A stretch of DNA of 64,000 nucleotides from Cephalotus follicularis (Eukaryota > Streptophyta > Magnoliopsida > Oxalidales > Cephalotaceae). The translations under genes and the position numbers were made by a program. Position 1 is the first letter of the stretch; every line of letters begins with the position of its first letter. The stretch lies in the NCBI GenBank assembly GCA_001972305.1, contig BDDD01002029.1:142946-206945 (forward strand), read 5' to 3'. Below, in pieces: positions 10,945 to 23,468 of the stretch. The notes under the pieces were generated by a model, which searched no databases, was not told the DNA's origin, and saw only the letters and a program-made list of their open reading frames with translations.

Positions 10945-12098
10945 AGATCTTATTTAATACATCTGGTTTCACGCTTTTATCTTCTAGTAAAGTCTCAGTT
11001 GGAACTGGGCACCTAGATAATGGGATCTATGTCTTAGATACCAATCAAACTATAGCATTGGCTATAGAGCAAGGCACTTCTAAAAGGCCGAGAGAGATAA
11101 ATGATATTAATCAATCCTTCATTTGGCATTGTAAACTAGGTCATCCTAGTAAGGCTAAGCTTTCATAGTTGATTAAAAATGGACTGTTAGACATCTAGGA
11201 CTTAGAGTCTTTTCCAACTTGTGAATCTTCCTTACTAGGTAAGATGACCAAATCTCCCTTCTCTGGTAAAGGAGAGAGGGCAGTGGACATACTAGGTCTT
11301 GTTCACATCGACGTTTGTGGACCATTGTCGGTCAGTGCACGTAGAGGATTTCCTTACTTCGTTTCGTTAATAGATGACTTGTCATGGTTTGGGTACGTGT
11401 TTATGATGAAACACAAGTCTGATTCTTTTGAAAGATTCAAGGAATATAGACAAGAAGTAGAGAAGCAAAAAGGTAAGCCCATTAAAGTACTTCGGTCGGA
11501 CCAAGGTGTCTGCTCAATTCCAACATTATCTTAGAGATAATGGAATTATCTCTCAATAGACACCTCCTTGAACACCAAAGCATAATGGTGTGTCCTAAAG
11601 GAGGAATCGGACCTTGATGGACATGGTCTGGTCCATGATGTCTTATGCTGATCTTCCTATCTCTTTTTGGGGTTATACGCTGGAAGCGACATCGCATATC
11701 CTTAACCGGATTCCTTCTAAATTAATCCCCTCCACTCCATACGAGGTATGGAAAGGGAGGAAACCAACCCTTGGCCATCTGAGGGTATGGGGTTGTCCAG
11801 CACATGTAAAAAGGTTAGATCCTTCTTAGCTGGAGGCATGGTCGGACCATTGCTGTTTTGTGGGTATCCCAAAGAGATTCGGAGATACTACTTCTACCTT
11901 CCCAGCGAACAAAATGTTATTGTTTCGCACAATGCTAAATTCCTTGAGAAGAAATTTCTTTTCAAAGGGAGCAGTGGGAGCGGGGTGGGACTCCAGGAGT
12001 TACCACTGGGTGAAGAACCGTGGGACGTTAACGAATTAGAGGTTGGTACCTCTAGAGATACTGTTGAGGTTAGGCCTCAACCTGAGATTAAATCTTAG
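10935..12098 (+). pseudogene. Copia-A integrase, broken
   Basis: The HHCC region (IWHCKLGHPSKAK, then CESSLLGK) lacks one expected Cys. The core has HIDVCGPL and VLRSDQG for the first two Asp. The Glu codon expected before RRNRT (near 11597) is a TAA stop. SHILNRIPSK and VWKGRKPTLGHLRVWGC follow, as in copia integrases. Several frame changes divide it. The 12000-12100 segment is the integrase/RT spacer. Confidence 0.85.
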
Positions 12099-12209
12099 TT
12101 AGGCACTCCTATGGTGAGGAGATCAGGCAAGGTTGCCACAGTGACCGAGAGATATGGTTTTCTCGTGGAAGGTACTGAGTAACCCAACGTCATCGGGGAT
12201 GATGAGCCT

Positions 12210-13172
12210 ATCAGCTATCAAGAGGCAGAGCAAGGCGTTGACTAGGAGGCATGGCTGGAGGCCATGCAATACGAGATGGATTCTACGTATACCAACCAAG
12301 TGTGGAACTTTGTCCCTGCGCCTGAAGGCATAGTGCCTATTTGTTGCAAATGGATCTTCAAGAAGAAGATTGGCTCTAATGGAAATATTGAGACATATAA
12401 AGCGTGATTGGTTGCGAAAGGCTATAGGCAATGACATGGTGTTGACTATACTGAGACTTTCTCACCAATTGCGATACTCAAATCCATTCGGATTTTTCTT
12501 GCTATTGTCGCTCATTATGATTATGAGATATGGCAAATGGATGTCAAGATTGCCGTTTTCAATGAGCGTCTTGAAGAGAACATTTATATGTCCCAACCGA
12601 AGGGGTTCACATCCAAGGATTCTTGAAACATGGTGTGCAAACTCCAAAGGTTTATCTATGGACTTAAGCAAGCATCTCGTAGCTGGAACATTCGTTTTGA
12701 CGAGGCCGTAAAGTCTTTCGGCTTCATCAAGAAAGTAGATGAGCCATGTGTCTACCGGAAATAGGAAAACTCCTGTATCACTTTCTTGCTACTTTATGCG
12801 GATGACATCCTACTCATTGGGAATGATGTAGGGATGTTGCAGTCCATTAAAGTATGGTTAGCCAAGAACTTCTCCATGAAGGATTTGGGAGAGGCTTCCT
12901 ATATACTAGGTATATATATTTTGAGGGAAAGATTTAATAGGTTGCTTGGGCTATCCCAAAGCCAGTACATAAGCAAAGTACTGAAGCGATTTAGTATAGA
13001 GAATTCCAAACATGGCCTATTGCCCATTGGGCAAGGAATTCACCTCTCTAAGCAGATGGCACCGTAAACTTCAGAGGTGAGGACACGCATGAGTCGATAG
13101 CCTTATGCTTCGACTGTGGGGTCGATCATGTACGTCATGCTATGTACCAGGCCTGATGTGGCACATGCCCTA
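12210..13172 (+). pseudogene. Copia-A reverse transcriptase, broken
   Basis: Copia RT landmarks read in changing frames: CKWIFKKK near 12350, VDYTETFSP near 12440, IYGLKQASRSW near 12650 and the catalytic LLYADDILLIG box near 12787. SFSIENSKHG-type thumb sequence follows. At least four in-frame stops or shifts are present. Coding continues to DVAHAL and stops at 13172 where a solo LTR is inserted; the same reading frame resumes at 15743 once the LTR and one copy of CCCTA are removed. Confidence 0.87.
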
Positions 13173-15737
13173 TGTTTGAACCCGGGAGAGGTCCCGGTCG
13201 ATTTTGGGTCTAGGATGCAAGTGTGTATAATTTTAATTTTTCAAAGACACCAAGACTGGCAAGTCTAGGTACACATTGACATCTTACTACCAAAATCTAT
13301 TAGCCTAGGATCTCCGTTTAATATTCAAACGAACTAACATAAACAAGCATACATCCATTTTTCACATATATAAACATAGTGGAAACATATAAAAAGAAAT
13401 CATACCAACGTTGGCAGCTCCATCACTTTGCCGCTACGCGCTTGCCGAAGCAACTGCCGGTTAGCGGCTCCACTGCCGGTTTCCGGCCAGTCCACGAAAA
13501 CTTCAACCAAGACACCAACGGACTCGAAAAAATCTTCTTAGCTCACTGCTGGCGGAGACACAGCCGGAAGCGCCCTGGACGACAGTGAATAGTGGCGGTG
13601 ACTCACTGAGTTCAGACTCAGTGCGACTCGGTCAATGAGTCAGGGATCGGCGACAACATATGTGGACGCCAACACCCCGATCATCACAACCGTGGACAAG
13701 AATCACTGTGAATCGCCATGGAAAAGGGCGGTCATGGCGACCAGCTAGACCAACACGGCGAGTCAATGAGTCTCGGTGAAAACAGGGTCGCCGTGACATC
13801 GGACCGCCATGTCCAGCATCCAAAACCTGCAAGCAACACAACCTAAGCAAAAACTCGCCGTGAATCGACGTGGAACGCCGACCCACGGCGCACAGCCCCC
13901 AAGTCGACAGGGTCGACTGGGACGCACAAAACCGGCCACCAACGCATGGCAACACCTATTCTAGGGCCAAAATAGGTAGAGCCAAGCATGGATCCACCTA
14001 CTAGGACCACCGGCAGTGGAAGAGAAGGCCGACAGTGGGAGACGCGCAAAATGCGTCGTGCAAAACAGAGAGAGAGAGAAGAGAAAATGGGGGGAGAGAG
14101 AAAGGAGAGTACCGTGGATGAAGGTCCAGCTCCTGCTCCGGCCACTGACGCCTCACGCGACGTCATCACCAGCCAGAAACGCATGCTCCAGGTGCTGCAC
14201 CCGCACGCGTGCTCCAGGTGCTGCGCACGCACGCGTGCTTCTCTCCCGATTTAGGCGTGTCACAAGGCGCCGAAAAATAAAAAGGAAGACTTAATGAAAT
14301 TAAGTCATGTTTTTTTTCTTTTTGTCTCTTTCTCCTGTTTTAATTATGTGCACCCCACATAACGTATGTTGAACATACTCCCACTATGGTTTCTCTTAAT
14401 ATATCAATTTGACAATACGACGGTAAATTGAAATAAATAAATAAACCACTAATGCCAAATTAATATATACTAGTTAAAACTAGATTTTCCGCCAAGCTAG
14501 CATGTGTGTAGTATGCATCGCTTTTCCAATAATCAAGTGGGACCTGAAAGCCCGGTTTGAATTCGGTACGACTACAAATTTCTCAGAACATCCCATGAGT
14601 TCTGGTACGACAATCCCAATAGTCCCCGACTATTAAAACATCCCCGGTGTGAATCCCATCACCCCCTGGATCCGTAGAATAAACTACGTCTATAAGTCGA
14701 CATCTAGTAAACCAGTACTTTTTCCAATCAATGGCATATGTGTCATGTATACTACATCATACTTAGCTCCGACCGCGACCTAGGGTTAAGAATAATGTCA
14801 CCCCTAGGTAAATTCGCGAAAACTATAAATTTACGTATGCATTGAGACTTTCGGCAAACTTCCCTAGAAACCTTGTTTCCAGTCTGCCTATACCTGATCA
14901 GGGTTTTAGAATCTCAACGGACATAAATAATATAGAACCGATCACCCTTCATACGGGTGTGACGATCCCTTATTGTGAACTCGCTCATACATCTCAATGA
15001 AGCTCCCACAAGGCCCAAAGACAAACCTTTTGCCAGCACGTGGCTAGTGCTGGGGAAGGCGAAAATCAAAGCCAAGCAGTTACAACACAATGCATGCGAG
15101 CCGCTCAGGTCTAACGATACAACGTAGTCCATGAATGGTCTACTAGTCACCATAGACTATACACTACCGAGACTATAGGAATCTTATTGACATAGGTATG
15201 ACTTTCCAAATAGGTTTCCTATGGTGGGTCTGTTCAGTCTCATGCTCCTTAGCACGAACCCCGCATTATGCTTTAGGATAAATCCAAATGGTAACGAGAT
15301 AATCCATCCTCCACTAAACTCGGGAGCAAGCATAATACGACAAGTCTTTGCGGTTCATCTATTGCCCGAAGAAAGTGAACCTATGACTTGGAACGTTCTG
15401 TCAGAAGGGAGTAAGGATCTCATTCTCATAGCCTCTCAGGCATGAGATCCAACCCCTCGAACGACAGGGCACTATATGTGTACTTGGATAACATGGTGAT
15501 CACCTGATCCATTTAAGATGGTTTGGGATATACATAAAGCGGGTTGCCATTGTTGATTGAATATGCATTATAAAACACAAAAAAGGAATTCAGATTATAT
15601 AAATAGAGAGTGTAATATATACATATGCAGCCGCCCCGCGGCTTAAAGAGATATCTCCAGTAAAGGAGTGCATCTCATACATACATATATTTATGCAGAG
15701 CCACTTCGTGGCATGTAGGGACACCCCTACTCTAACA
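13173..15737 (-). mobile_element. Solo copia LTR inside copia-A, with CCCTA target-site duplication
   Basis: The segment starts TGTTTGAACCC and ends CTCTAACA, and is flanked by CCCTA at 13168-13172 and 15738-15742. Removing it joins the RT and RNase H coding of copia-A in frame. No internal PBS, gag or pol is present, so it is a solo LTR left by LTR-LTR recombination. The minus-strand start TGTTAGAGTAGGGGTG resembles the copia-A LTR start at 16343. Blocks near 14550-15240 resemble 34380-35110, 30605-31300 and 57700-58250 in other copia LTRs here. Confidence 0.92.
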
Positions 15738-16321
15738 CCCTAGAATTGGATAGCCGTTTTAGGTCCGATCCTGATGAAAGGCACTAGGAAGTAGTCAAAG
15801 GAATTCTAAAGTGCCTTAGAAGGACTCAGGATGCCTTCTTGATCTACGGAGGAGACAGTGAGTTGAAATTGGAGGGCGATTCGGATTCCAGTTTCGACAG
15901 TGATCCAGATGATCACAAATCCATTCCAGGATAAGTGTTCATCTGGAATGGAGGTGCTGTGAGTTGGAGGAGTGGAAAGCAGCAGACTAATGCAGACTCC
16001 ACCACTGAGGTAGAATATATTGCAGCCTCGGATACCGTAAAGGAAGCTGTTTGGATGAGAAAGTTCATAGCAAAACTGGGTGTAGTTCTAATCATTACTC
16101 GTCCAGTTGTGGTGTACTATGACAATAATGGGGCTGTTGCACAAGCCAAGGAACCAAGGTCTCACCAGAAGCCCAAGCATGTTGAGCGGCGATATCATTT
16201 GATCAGGGAGATCGTGGATAGAGGAGAGGCAAACATAGCAGACCCACTGATGAGGGCTCTAGCGAGCAATGTTCTAGATCGTCACCGGAGTGCGATGGGA
16301 CTAAAGTATTGGTGTTCCTAG
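15738..16321 (+). pseudogene. Copia-A RNase H
   Basis: Coding resumes with FRSDPDER and continues through the acidic positions GDSDSSF, TEVEYIAAS and YYDNNGAV, then HIRE/LIREIVDRGE and a normal copia C-terminus ending in a TAG at 16319-16321. In-frame stops lie near 15775 and 15932. The catalytic residues are retained. Confidence 0.87.
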
Positions 16322-16331
16322 CTTTTGGGCC

Positions 16332-16342
16332 AACTGGGAGAT
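16332..16342 (+). promoter_or_regulatory. Copia-A polypurine tract
   Basis: AACTGGGAGAT directly precedes the LTR start TGTTAGGTATAGGG at 16343. The GTGGGAG-like purine run is usual at this position in plant copia elements. Confidence 0.88.
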
Positions 16343-16565
16343 TGTTAGGTATAGGGTGACCCTACAAGCCACTAGGTGGCTCATTGTAATTGTAATTCAC
16401 CGTATATATACAATCTTAAATTCATTTAATGTTACGTTGTGCAAAATTATTCTTTGATGGCATTCCGTGTGTGGGTATCCCAAAACAATATCTATTGTCT
16501 CAGTTTAATTTACACATTAACTGTAAGCACACATGGTACCCTATCTATCAAAGGACTGGATGTCG
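16343..16565 (+). repeat. Copia-A 3' LTR, first piece
   Basis: It starts TGTTAGGTATAGGGTGACCC directly after the polypurine tract. It is broken at 16566 by gypsy-2; the LTR resumes at about 30601. The five bases before the insertion (TGTCG, 16561-16565) are the likely target site. The duplicate is lost because the gypsy-2 right LTR is truncated. Confidence 0.85.
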
Positions 16566-17783
16566 TGTCACACCCTGCCTTTCCATACATTTACGTTAAG
16601 ACAACCATATACGGTGATATCCGAATTAAGCATAATAATATTTCAGCATTCCATTCAATAATTCATAAATAAAATTTGCGGAAGCATTCGATATGCCGGA
16701 AAATAAATACAAGTCATCCGCACGCATCCCATACTACGTGCAGGCATAATCCAATAATATCCTTACCAGAAGGAAATACAACACTAACACGGGATGTGAT
16801 CCGTTCAATACAAAAAAAATTACAGTACATCATAATAAAATAACAACCTTAAATCAAAAGTAGAAGCTCTCCAAGCTTCAGCAGTAACTCCGATCTCTTC
16901 GCTTAATCTGAAATTGTAGGGGGTTAGCCGTTATCCTCACTTGGCCAATTAGGATGATAATGCATGCTAAGAAATATATGAATGCAACATGTATGACAGT
17001 TTATATTTAAAATAACATTTCAGTGTGCCAATATATAAGCAAACATGCCAAGTGGCCATAGACAATCCATATGCAAGAATACCGCACAAGGGTACAATCA
17101 ATCAGTCTAGTGGTTTGTCCGAAGACCAGTATTGGGCTCATGACGTCGCTAACCCCTAGCCTACGTCGAGCCACCTAGCTATCACCCCAACTCCGCTGAT
17201 GATAGGAGGTAAACAGTACTATCGGCATTAAGCGGGCAGTTAACAATCAACCTCTGTATTGCAGGCAGTTTTGGTGTGTACTCTAGCCAACTCCTGGCAC
17301 ATAGGACCACCTCCGTTAGCCAGTGACCTCTGCCATCACTCGACTAATCGGCAATATGCATAGCCAATCAATTCAATCAGTGCAATTCAATGATAATATT
17401 ACATATAATATGATATGCAATATAAAAGTCGTTTTCTTTAGAAACATTTAACATTTCAGTGATCGTACATCTCATAAGAGGAAAATGATATCAGTACAGT
17501 AGTGGTTTCCAGTTGGAAACAAAACAGTAGATGATAAAACAGTAGGTGCCTCACATAGGAGGAAAATTAGTAGTTCCTTGTAAACAATAGTTTTCATTTT
17601 GAAAATGATAGTTAAACCATGAATTGTGCATATAGCACATAGTTCGTTCGATCGTTGAAATATAAGTAGTAGCGGTGTTAAATAAAACTAAAACAGAATA
17701 TACTATATAATGGTAGCATATACAATTCAATAACAGTACAAGATAGTAGCAATTCAATCAATATTATGCATTTTTACCCAGGA

Positions 17784-17905
17784 CAGTAGACTGCTCTCAA
17801 GAACAGTCGGCTGTTTGGTTGAGTAGTCAACTGTTATATCTTAACAGTCGACTGGATAGGGTTGAGTAGTCGACTGTCATTAAGAACAGTCGACTGCTTC
17901 TGCCC
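17784..17905. repeat. GTCGAC-centred palindrome array 1 in gypsy-2 LTR
   Basis: About six copies of ACAGTCGACTG or one-base variants (CAGTCGGCTG, AGTCAACTG) spaced 15-30 bases apart. Equivalent arrays are at 21944-22065 and 29355-29475. Confidence 0.8.
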
Positions 17906-18960
17906 AGAAAAGCAGGCAGTAGCAGTTTGTAAGCATTTCAATGTTCAATTTCTAACCAATTCAATACATGCAATCATACAGAAAATAAGCACACATGATA
18001 TGCATAAAATATCTTCCATAAACATGTCATTACCCCTACCTCAATTGCTATCCCAAGATCAATTGGAATGATCTTTCTCTTTGAGTTTCCAAACCTCTTT
18101 CACCAATCACTTCTTTAATTCCAGTAGTTTTCAGTGTATATTTGCATTTGCGACAGGAGATATATACATGAAATCAGTATGTATATATACTAATCAATTA
18201 CTATAATCATAATCTGGTTGAATCAAGGATTACTAAAACTTCTAAGTCTCTAATCCCATTTAAAACACTTTCCCATATTCCAAATAACTTACTCAATCCA
18301 TCTACTGATTTGCATGTTCAACAGTAGGTATACTTAAGGGAATCAGTAAGTTTATAACAACTAATCAACAACTATAATTCGAGTTAAAGTTACTTAAACT
18401 CTCAAAGCTCCATATTCATATTCTTCTCCCTCTCATTACCATTTCTTAATCAATTCAAGAGATTGTTATCCTTAACCTTTTTTCAAGAGATATTGAACAT
18501 CCACGTAGATAAACTATCATCACAATAACAGTGAGTTCGAATGGGAACTTACCAGGAGAATCCAAGCTTCCAAGTCTCCTTCTTTGAGTTCTCTACAATT
18601 CCTCAATACAAGCTCTAATAATTTCAGCAACTCTCCTCAATATTCAGTGTTTCTAACACTCACCCTCATCTCATGCACAGCTGATATAGGGCTCAGGGAC
18701 CTTGAATTCGCCAGAGACCTTTAACTCCTCCTTCTCTCATCACATGCACTTCTTTTCTCTCTTCTTTCTATCTCTTTCTCACCTTTCTCTCTTTTGATTC
18801 TTGCAGGTTGCAGGTCTGCAATTCTTGCAGATGGAATAGAGGGCATGCAAGCACTCTAATTTCCATGCTCTGGCAGCTCCTATCATGCATGACACCTGCC
18901 CTCCATGCATTCCCTTTCGTTTCAGTCACACAGGCATGCACAGACACCTGTTCTGTACCG

Positions 18961-19095
18961 ATCCAGTTGACTGTCTTCAACTGGCAGTCGACTGTCCACT
19001 CACGCATCAAACAGTCGACTGTTCCCTTGTGACAGTCGGTTGTTCCTTCATAAACCAGGCAGTCGACTGCCCCCCTGTGGCAGTCGGCTGTCAAT
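18961..19095. repeat. GTCGAC-centred palindrome array 2 in gypsy-2 LTR
   Basis: About six words of the form CAGTCGACTG/CAGTTGACTG/CAGTCGGCTG lie within 135 bp near the inner LTR end. The array repeats at 23121-23255. It is cut short in the right LTR at 30538-30600. Confidence 0.8.
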
Positions 19096-19262
19096 GGCTG
19101 TTTTAGGGTTTCTTGAGTTTGATACTTCACCAAATGTTCATCCATTCATCCCAAGAAATTATCAATCATAAAAATTATTATAATTGGACATTAAATTCAA
19201 ATGAGTGCACAATTTATTAATCAATATTACAATGTACACGAATTGAATTTGCGGTTATTACA

Positions 19263-19278
19263 TTCCCCCCTCCTTAAA
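19263..19278 (-). promoter_or_regulatory. Gypsy-2 polypurine tract (copy 1)
   Basis: The minus strand reads TTTAAGGAGGGGGGAA directly before the LTR start TGTAATAACC. The duplicated copy is at 23423-23438. Confidence 0.85.
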
Positions 19279-19308
19279 GAAAATTCGTCCTCGAATTTAG
19301 CCCTTAAA

Positions 19309-20736
19309 TCACATTCCAAACAAGTGGGGAAATGTCTCCCTCATTTCTTCCTCACGTTCCCACGTAGCTTCCTCCGCTCCGTGAAAACGCCACAGTACTT
19401 TCACCATAGGAATGGTCTTGTTCCTTAGAACCTTTTCCGTTCGATCCACAATCCTTGTCGGGCTTTCTTCATAAGTCAATATAGGGCTAATGAATCTAGG
19501 GTCGTAGCTCAAAATGTGAGATGGATCAGGCACGCATTTTCGTAAAATTGAAACATGGAATACGTTATGCACATCCGACAAACTAGGCGGTAGTGCAATC
19601 TCGTATGCTACCTCCCCCACTCTCTCCAATATCTCGTAAGGTCCAATATACCTTGGAGCCAACTTCCCTTTGAGGCCAAAACGGTGTATCCCCTTCGAAG
19701 GCGAGATCTTCAGGAAAACATGATCCCCCTTCTCAAACTCTAGCTTTCTTCTCTTGCTATCGGCGTAACTCTTCTGCCGACTTTGTGCAGGTAGCAGTCT
19801 CTTCTTGATCATCTCTTTTTTATCAGTGGTCTCTTGTACCAAGTCTGGTCCAAGTACTTGTATCTCACCTACCTCGTCCCAGCAAATAGGTGATCTGTAT
19901 TTTCTCCTGTACAAAGCGTCATAGGGAGCCATTCCAATGCTGGTATGAAAACTGTTGTTGTAGGAGAACTCAATCAATGCCAGATGATCCTCCCAACTCC
20001 CAGCAAAATCAATCATACAAGCCCGTAGCATATCCTCTAGAGTCTGAATAGTACGCTCGGACTGTCCGTCAGTCTGTGGGTGAAATGCAGTGCTAAAGTT
20101 CAAGGTTGTTCCCATAGCTGTTTGGAACTTTTTCCAGAACCTTGAAGTAAATCTAGCATCTCAGTCACAAACAATGATGACCGGCACCCCATGCAATCGC
20201 ACTATCTCCCGAATATACAATCGAGCAAGCTTCTCGATAGAATACATCATGTTCATCAGAAGAAAGTGAGCAGACTTGGTGAGTCTGTCCACTAGTACCC
20301 ACACTGCTTCATGCTGATTTCGTGACCTCGGGAATCCTGAAACGAAGTCCATGGTCACATGTTCCCATTTCCATTCAACCACTGGTAGCGATTGTAGCAG
20401 TCCCGCATGTTTCTGATGTTCAGCCTTCACTCTCTGATGGGTCAAACATCTTGCTACATATTCAGCAATTTCTCTCTTCATGGCACTCCACCAGTAGTTC
20501 TTCTTCAGGTCGTGCCACATCTCATAACTTCCTGGGTGAACACTGTATCTCGATTTGTGAGCTTGTTGCAGTAGCTCATTCTTGATGCTCTCGTCATCCG
20601 GAACACATATCCTCCCTCGGAATCTCAATATGCCATCAGTATGAATGGAGAACTCAGAATCAGTGTCAGGTTCTCACGGATACTCCATAACTCGGTGTCA
20701 CTGTACTGAGCAGTCAGAATACGTTCCAGAAGTTCC
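19309..20736 (-). pseudogene. Gypsy-2 integrase, copy 1
   Basis: The frame from about 20628 gives the zinc-binding region (HKSRYSVHPGSYEMW, then CLTHQRVKAEH, where the last metal-binding Cys is His). The core follows, with TMDFVSGF and an altered second Asp region (VCD then TGA, near 20161). After that stop the same frame continues for 268 residues with [20 protein letters not shown] (catalytic Glu), [15 protein letters not shown] and an [10 protein letters not shown] chromodomain-like tail. The stop at 20161-20163 and the zinc-ligand change make it nonfunctional. It is a duplicate of 23469-24896. Confidence 0.9.
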
Positions 20737-23422
20737 GCCTTTCCATACATTTACGTTAAGACAACCATATACGGTGATATCCGAATTAAGCATAATAATA
20801 TTTCAGCATTCCATTCAATAATTCATAAATAAAATTTGCGGAAGCATTCGATATGCCAGAAAATAAATACAAGTCATCAGCAAGCATCCCATACTACGTG
20901 CAGGCATAATCCAATAATATCCTTAACAGAAGGAAATACAACACTAACACAGGATGTGATCCGTTCAATACAAAAAAAATTACAGTACATCATAAAAAAA
21001 TAACAACCTTAAATCAAAAGTAGAAGCTCTCCAAGCTTCAGCAGTAACTCCGATCTCTTCGCTTAATCTGAAATTGTAGGGGGTTAGCCGTTATCCTCAC
21101 TTGGCCAATTAGGATGATAATGCATGCTAAGAAATATATGAATGCAACATGTATGACAGTTTATATTTAAAATAACATTTCAGTGTGCCAATATATAAGC
21201 AAACATGCCAAGTGGCCATAGACAATCCATATGCAAGAATACCGCACAAGGGTACAATCAATCAGTCTAGTGGTTTGTCCGAAGACCAGTATTGGGCTCA
21301 TGACGTCGCTAACCCCTAGCCTACGTCGAGCCACCTAGCTATCACCCCAACTCCGCTGATGATAGGAGGTAAACAGTACTATCGGCATTAAGCGGGCAGT
21401 TAACAATCAACCTCTGTATTGCAGGCAGTTTTGGTGTGTACTCTAGCCAACTCCTGGCACATAGGACCACCTCCGTTAGCCAGTGACCTCTGCCATCACT
21501 CGACTAATCGGCAATATGCATAGCCAATCAATTCAATCAGTGCAATTCAATGATAATATTACATATAATATGATATGCAATATAAAAGTCGTTTTCTTTA
21601 GAAACATTTAACATTTCAGTGATCGTACATCTCATAAGAGGAAAATGATATCAGTACAGTAGTGGTTTCCAGTTGGAAACAAAACAGTAGATGATAAAAC
21701 AGTAGGTGCCTCACATAGGAGGAAAATTAGTAGTTCCTTGTAAACAATAGTTTTCATTTTGAAAATGATAGTTAAACCATGAATTGTGCATATAGCACAT
21801 AGTTCGTTCGATCGTTGAAATATAAGTAGTAGCGGTGTTAAATAACACTAAAGCAGCATATACTATATAATGGTAGCATATACAATTCAATAACAGTACA
21901 AGATAGTAGCAATTCAATCAATATTATGCATTTTTACCCAGGACAGTTGACTGCTCTCAAGAACAGTCGGCTGTTTGGTTGAGTAGTCGACTGTTATATC
22001 TTAACAGTCGACTGGATAGGGTTGAGTAGTCGACTGTCATTAAGAACAGTCGACTGCTTCTGCCCAGAAATGCAGGCAGTAGCAGTTTGTAGGCATTTCA
22101 ATGTTCAATTTCTAACCAATTCAATACATGCAATCATACAGAAAATAAGCACACATGATATGCATAAAATATCTTCCATAAACATGTCATTACCCCTACC
22201 TCAATTGCTATCCCAAGATCAATTGGAATGATCTTTCTCTTTGAGTTTCCAAGCCTCTTTCACCAATCACTTCTTTAATTCCAGTAGTTTTCAGTGTATA
22301 TTTGCATTTGCGACAGGAGATATATACATGAAATCAGTATGTATATATACTAATCAATTACTATAATCATGATCTGGTTGAATCAAGGATTACTATAACT
22401 TCTAAGTCTCTAATCCCATTTAAAACACTTTCCCATATTCCAAATAACTTACTCAATCCATCTACTGATTTGCATGTTCAACAGTAGGTATACTTAAGGG
22501 AATCAGTAAGTTTATAACAACTAATCAACAACTATAATTCGAGTTAAAGTTACTTAAACTCTCAAAGCTCCATATTCATATTCTTCTCCCTCTCATTACC
22601 ATTTCTAAATCAATTCAAGAGATTGTTATCCTTAACCATTTTTCAGGAGATATTGAACATCCACCTAGATAAACTATCATCACAATAACAGTGAGTTCGA
22701 ATGGGAACTTACCAGGAGAATCCAAGCTTCCAAGTCTCCTTCTTTGAGTTCTCTACAATTCCTCAATACAAGCTCTAATAATTTCAGCAACTCTCCTCAA
22801 TATTCAGTGTTTCTAACACTCACCCTCATCTCATGCACAGCTGATATAGGGCTCAGGGACCTTGAATTCGCCAGAGACCTTTAACTCCTCCTTCTCTCAT
22901 CACATGCACTTCTTTTCTCTCTTCTTTCTATCTCTTTCTCACCTTTCTCTCTTTTGATTCTTGCAGGTTGCAGGTCTGCAATTCTTGCAGATGGAATAGA
23001 GGGCATGCAAGCACTCTAATTTCCATGCTCTGGCAGCTCCTATCATGCATGACACCTGCCCTCCATGCATTCCCTTTCGTTTCAGTCACACAGGCATGCA
23101 CAGACACCTGTTCTGTACCGATCCAGTTGACTGTCTTCAACTGGCAGTCGACTGTCCACTCACGCATCAAACAGTCGACTGTTCCCTTGTGACAGTCGGT
23201 TGTTCCTTCATAAACCAGGCAGTCGACTGCCCCCCTGTGGCAGTCGGCTGTCAATGGCTGTTTTAGGGTTTCTTGAGTTTGATACTTCACCAAATGTTCA
23301 TCCATTCATCCCAAGAAATTATCAATCATAAAAATTATTATAATTGGACATTAAATTCAAATGAGTGCACAATTTATTAATCAATATTACAATGTACACG
23401 AATTGAATTTGCGGTTATTACA
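20737..23422 (-). repeat. Gypsy-2 duplicated LTR (LTR-2)
   Basis: It is the same as LTR-1 but lacks the first 11 bases (TGTCACACCCT), because the duplication breakpoint lies just inside the LTR. Relative to LTR-1 it has about 20 substitutions, all before about 22670 by eye. At several of those sites LTR-1 agrees with LTR-3 instead. Confidence 0.9.
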
Positions 23423-23468
23423 TTCCCCCCTCCTTAAAGAAAATTCGTCCTCGAATTTAGCCCTTAAA

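Larger units (their letters stand above)
16566..19262 (-). repeat. Gypsy-2 3' LTR (LTR-1)
   Basis: It runs from TGTCACACCC to GGTTATTACA (2,697 bp) and abuts the polypurine tract. It contains two clusters of GTCGAC-centred words (about 17784-17903 and 18961-19093). No gene is seen; small ORFs on both strands fall in LTR sequence repeated at all three LTR copies. Confidence 0.92.

Noticed and set aside
17784..17905. Evenly spaced short palindromic repeats that look CRISPR-like.
   Set aside because: The repeats are only about 10 bp, spacing is irregular, spacers are shared between LTR copies, and the setting is a plant LTR without cas genes.
18885..19106. Plus-strand ORF rich in VDC words that could suggest a Cys-rich peptide gene.
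   Set aside because: The pattern is the CAGTCGACTG array read in frame; it occurs at all duplicated LTR positions and has no signal peptide or promoter context.
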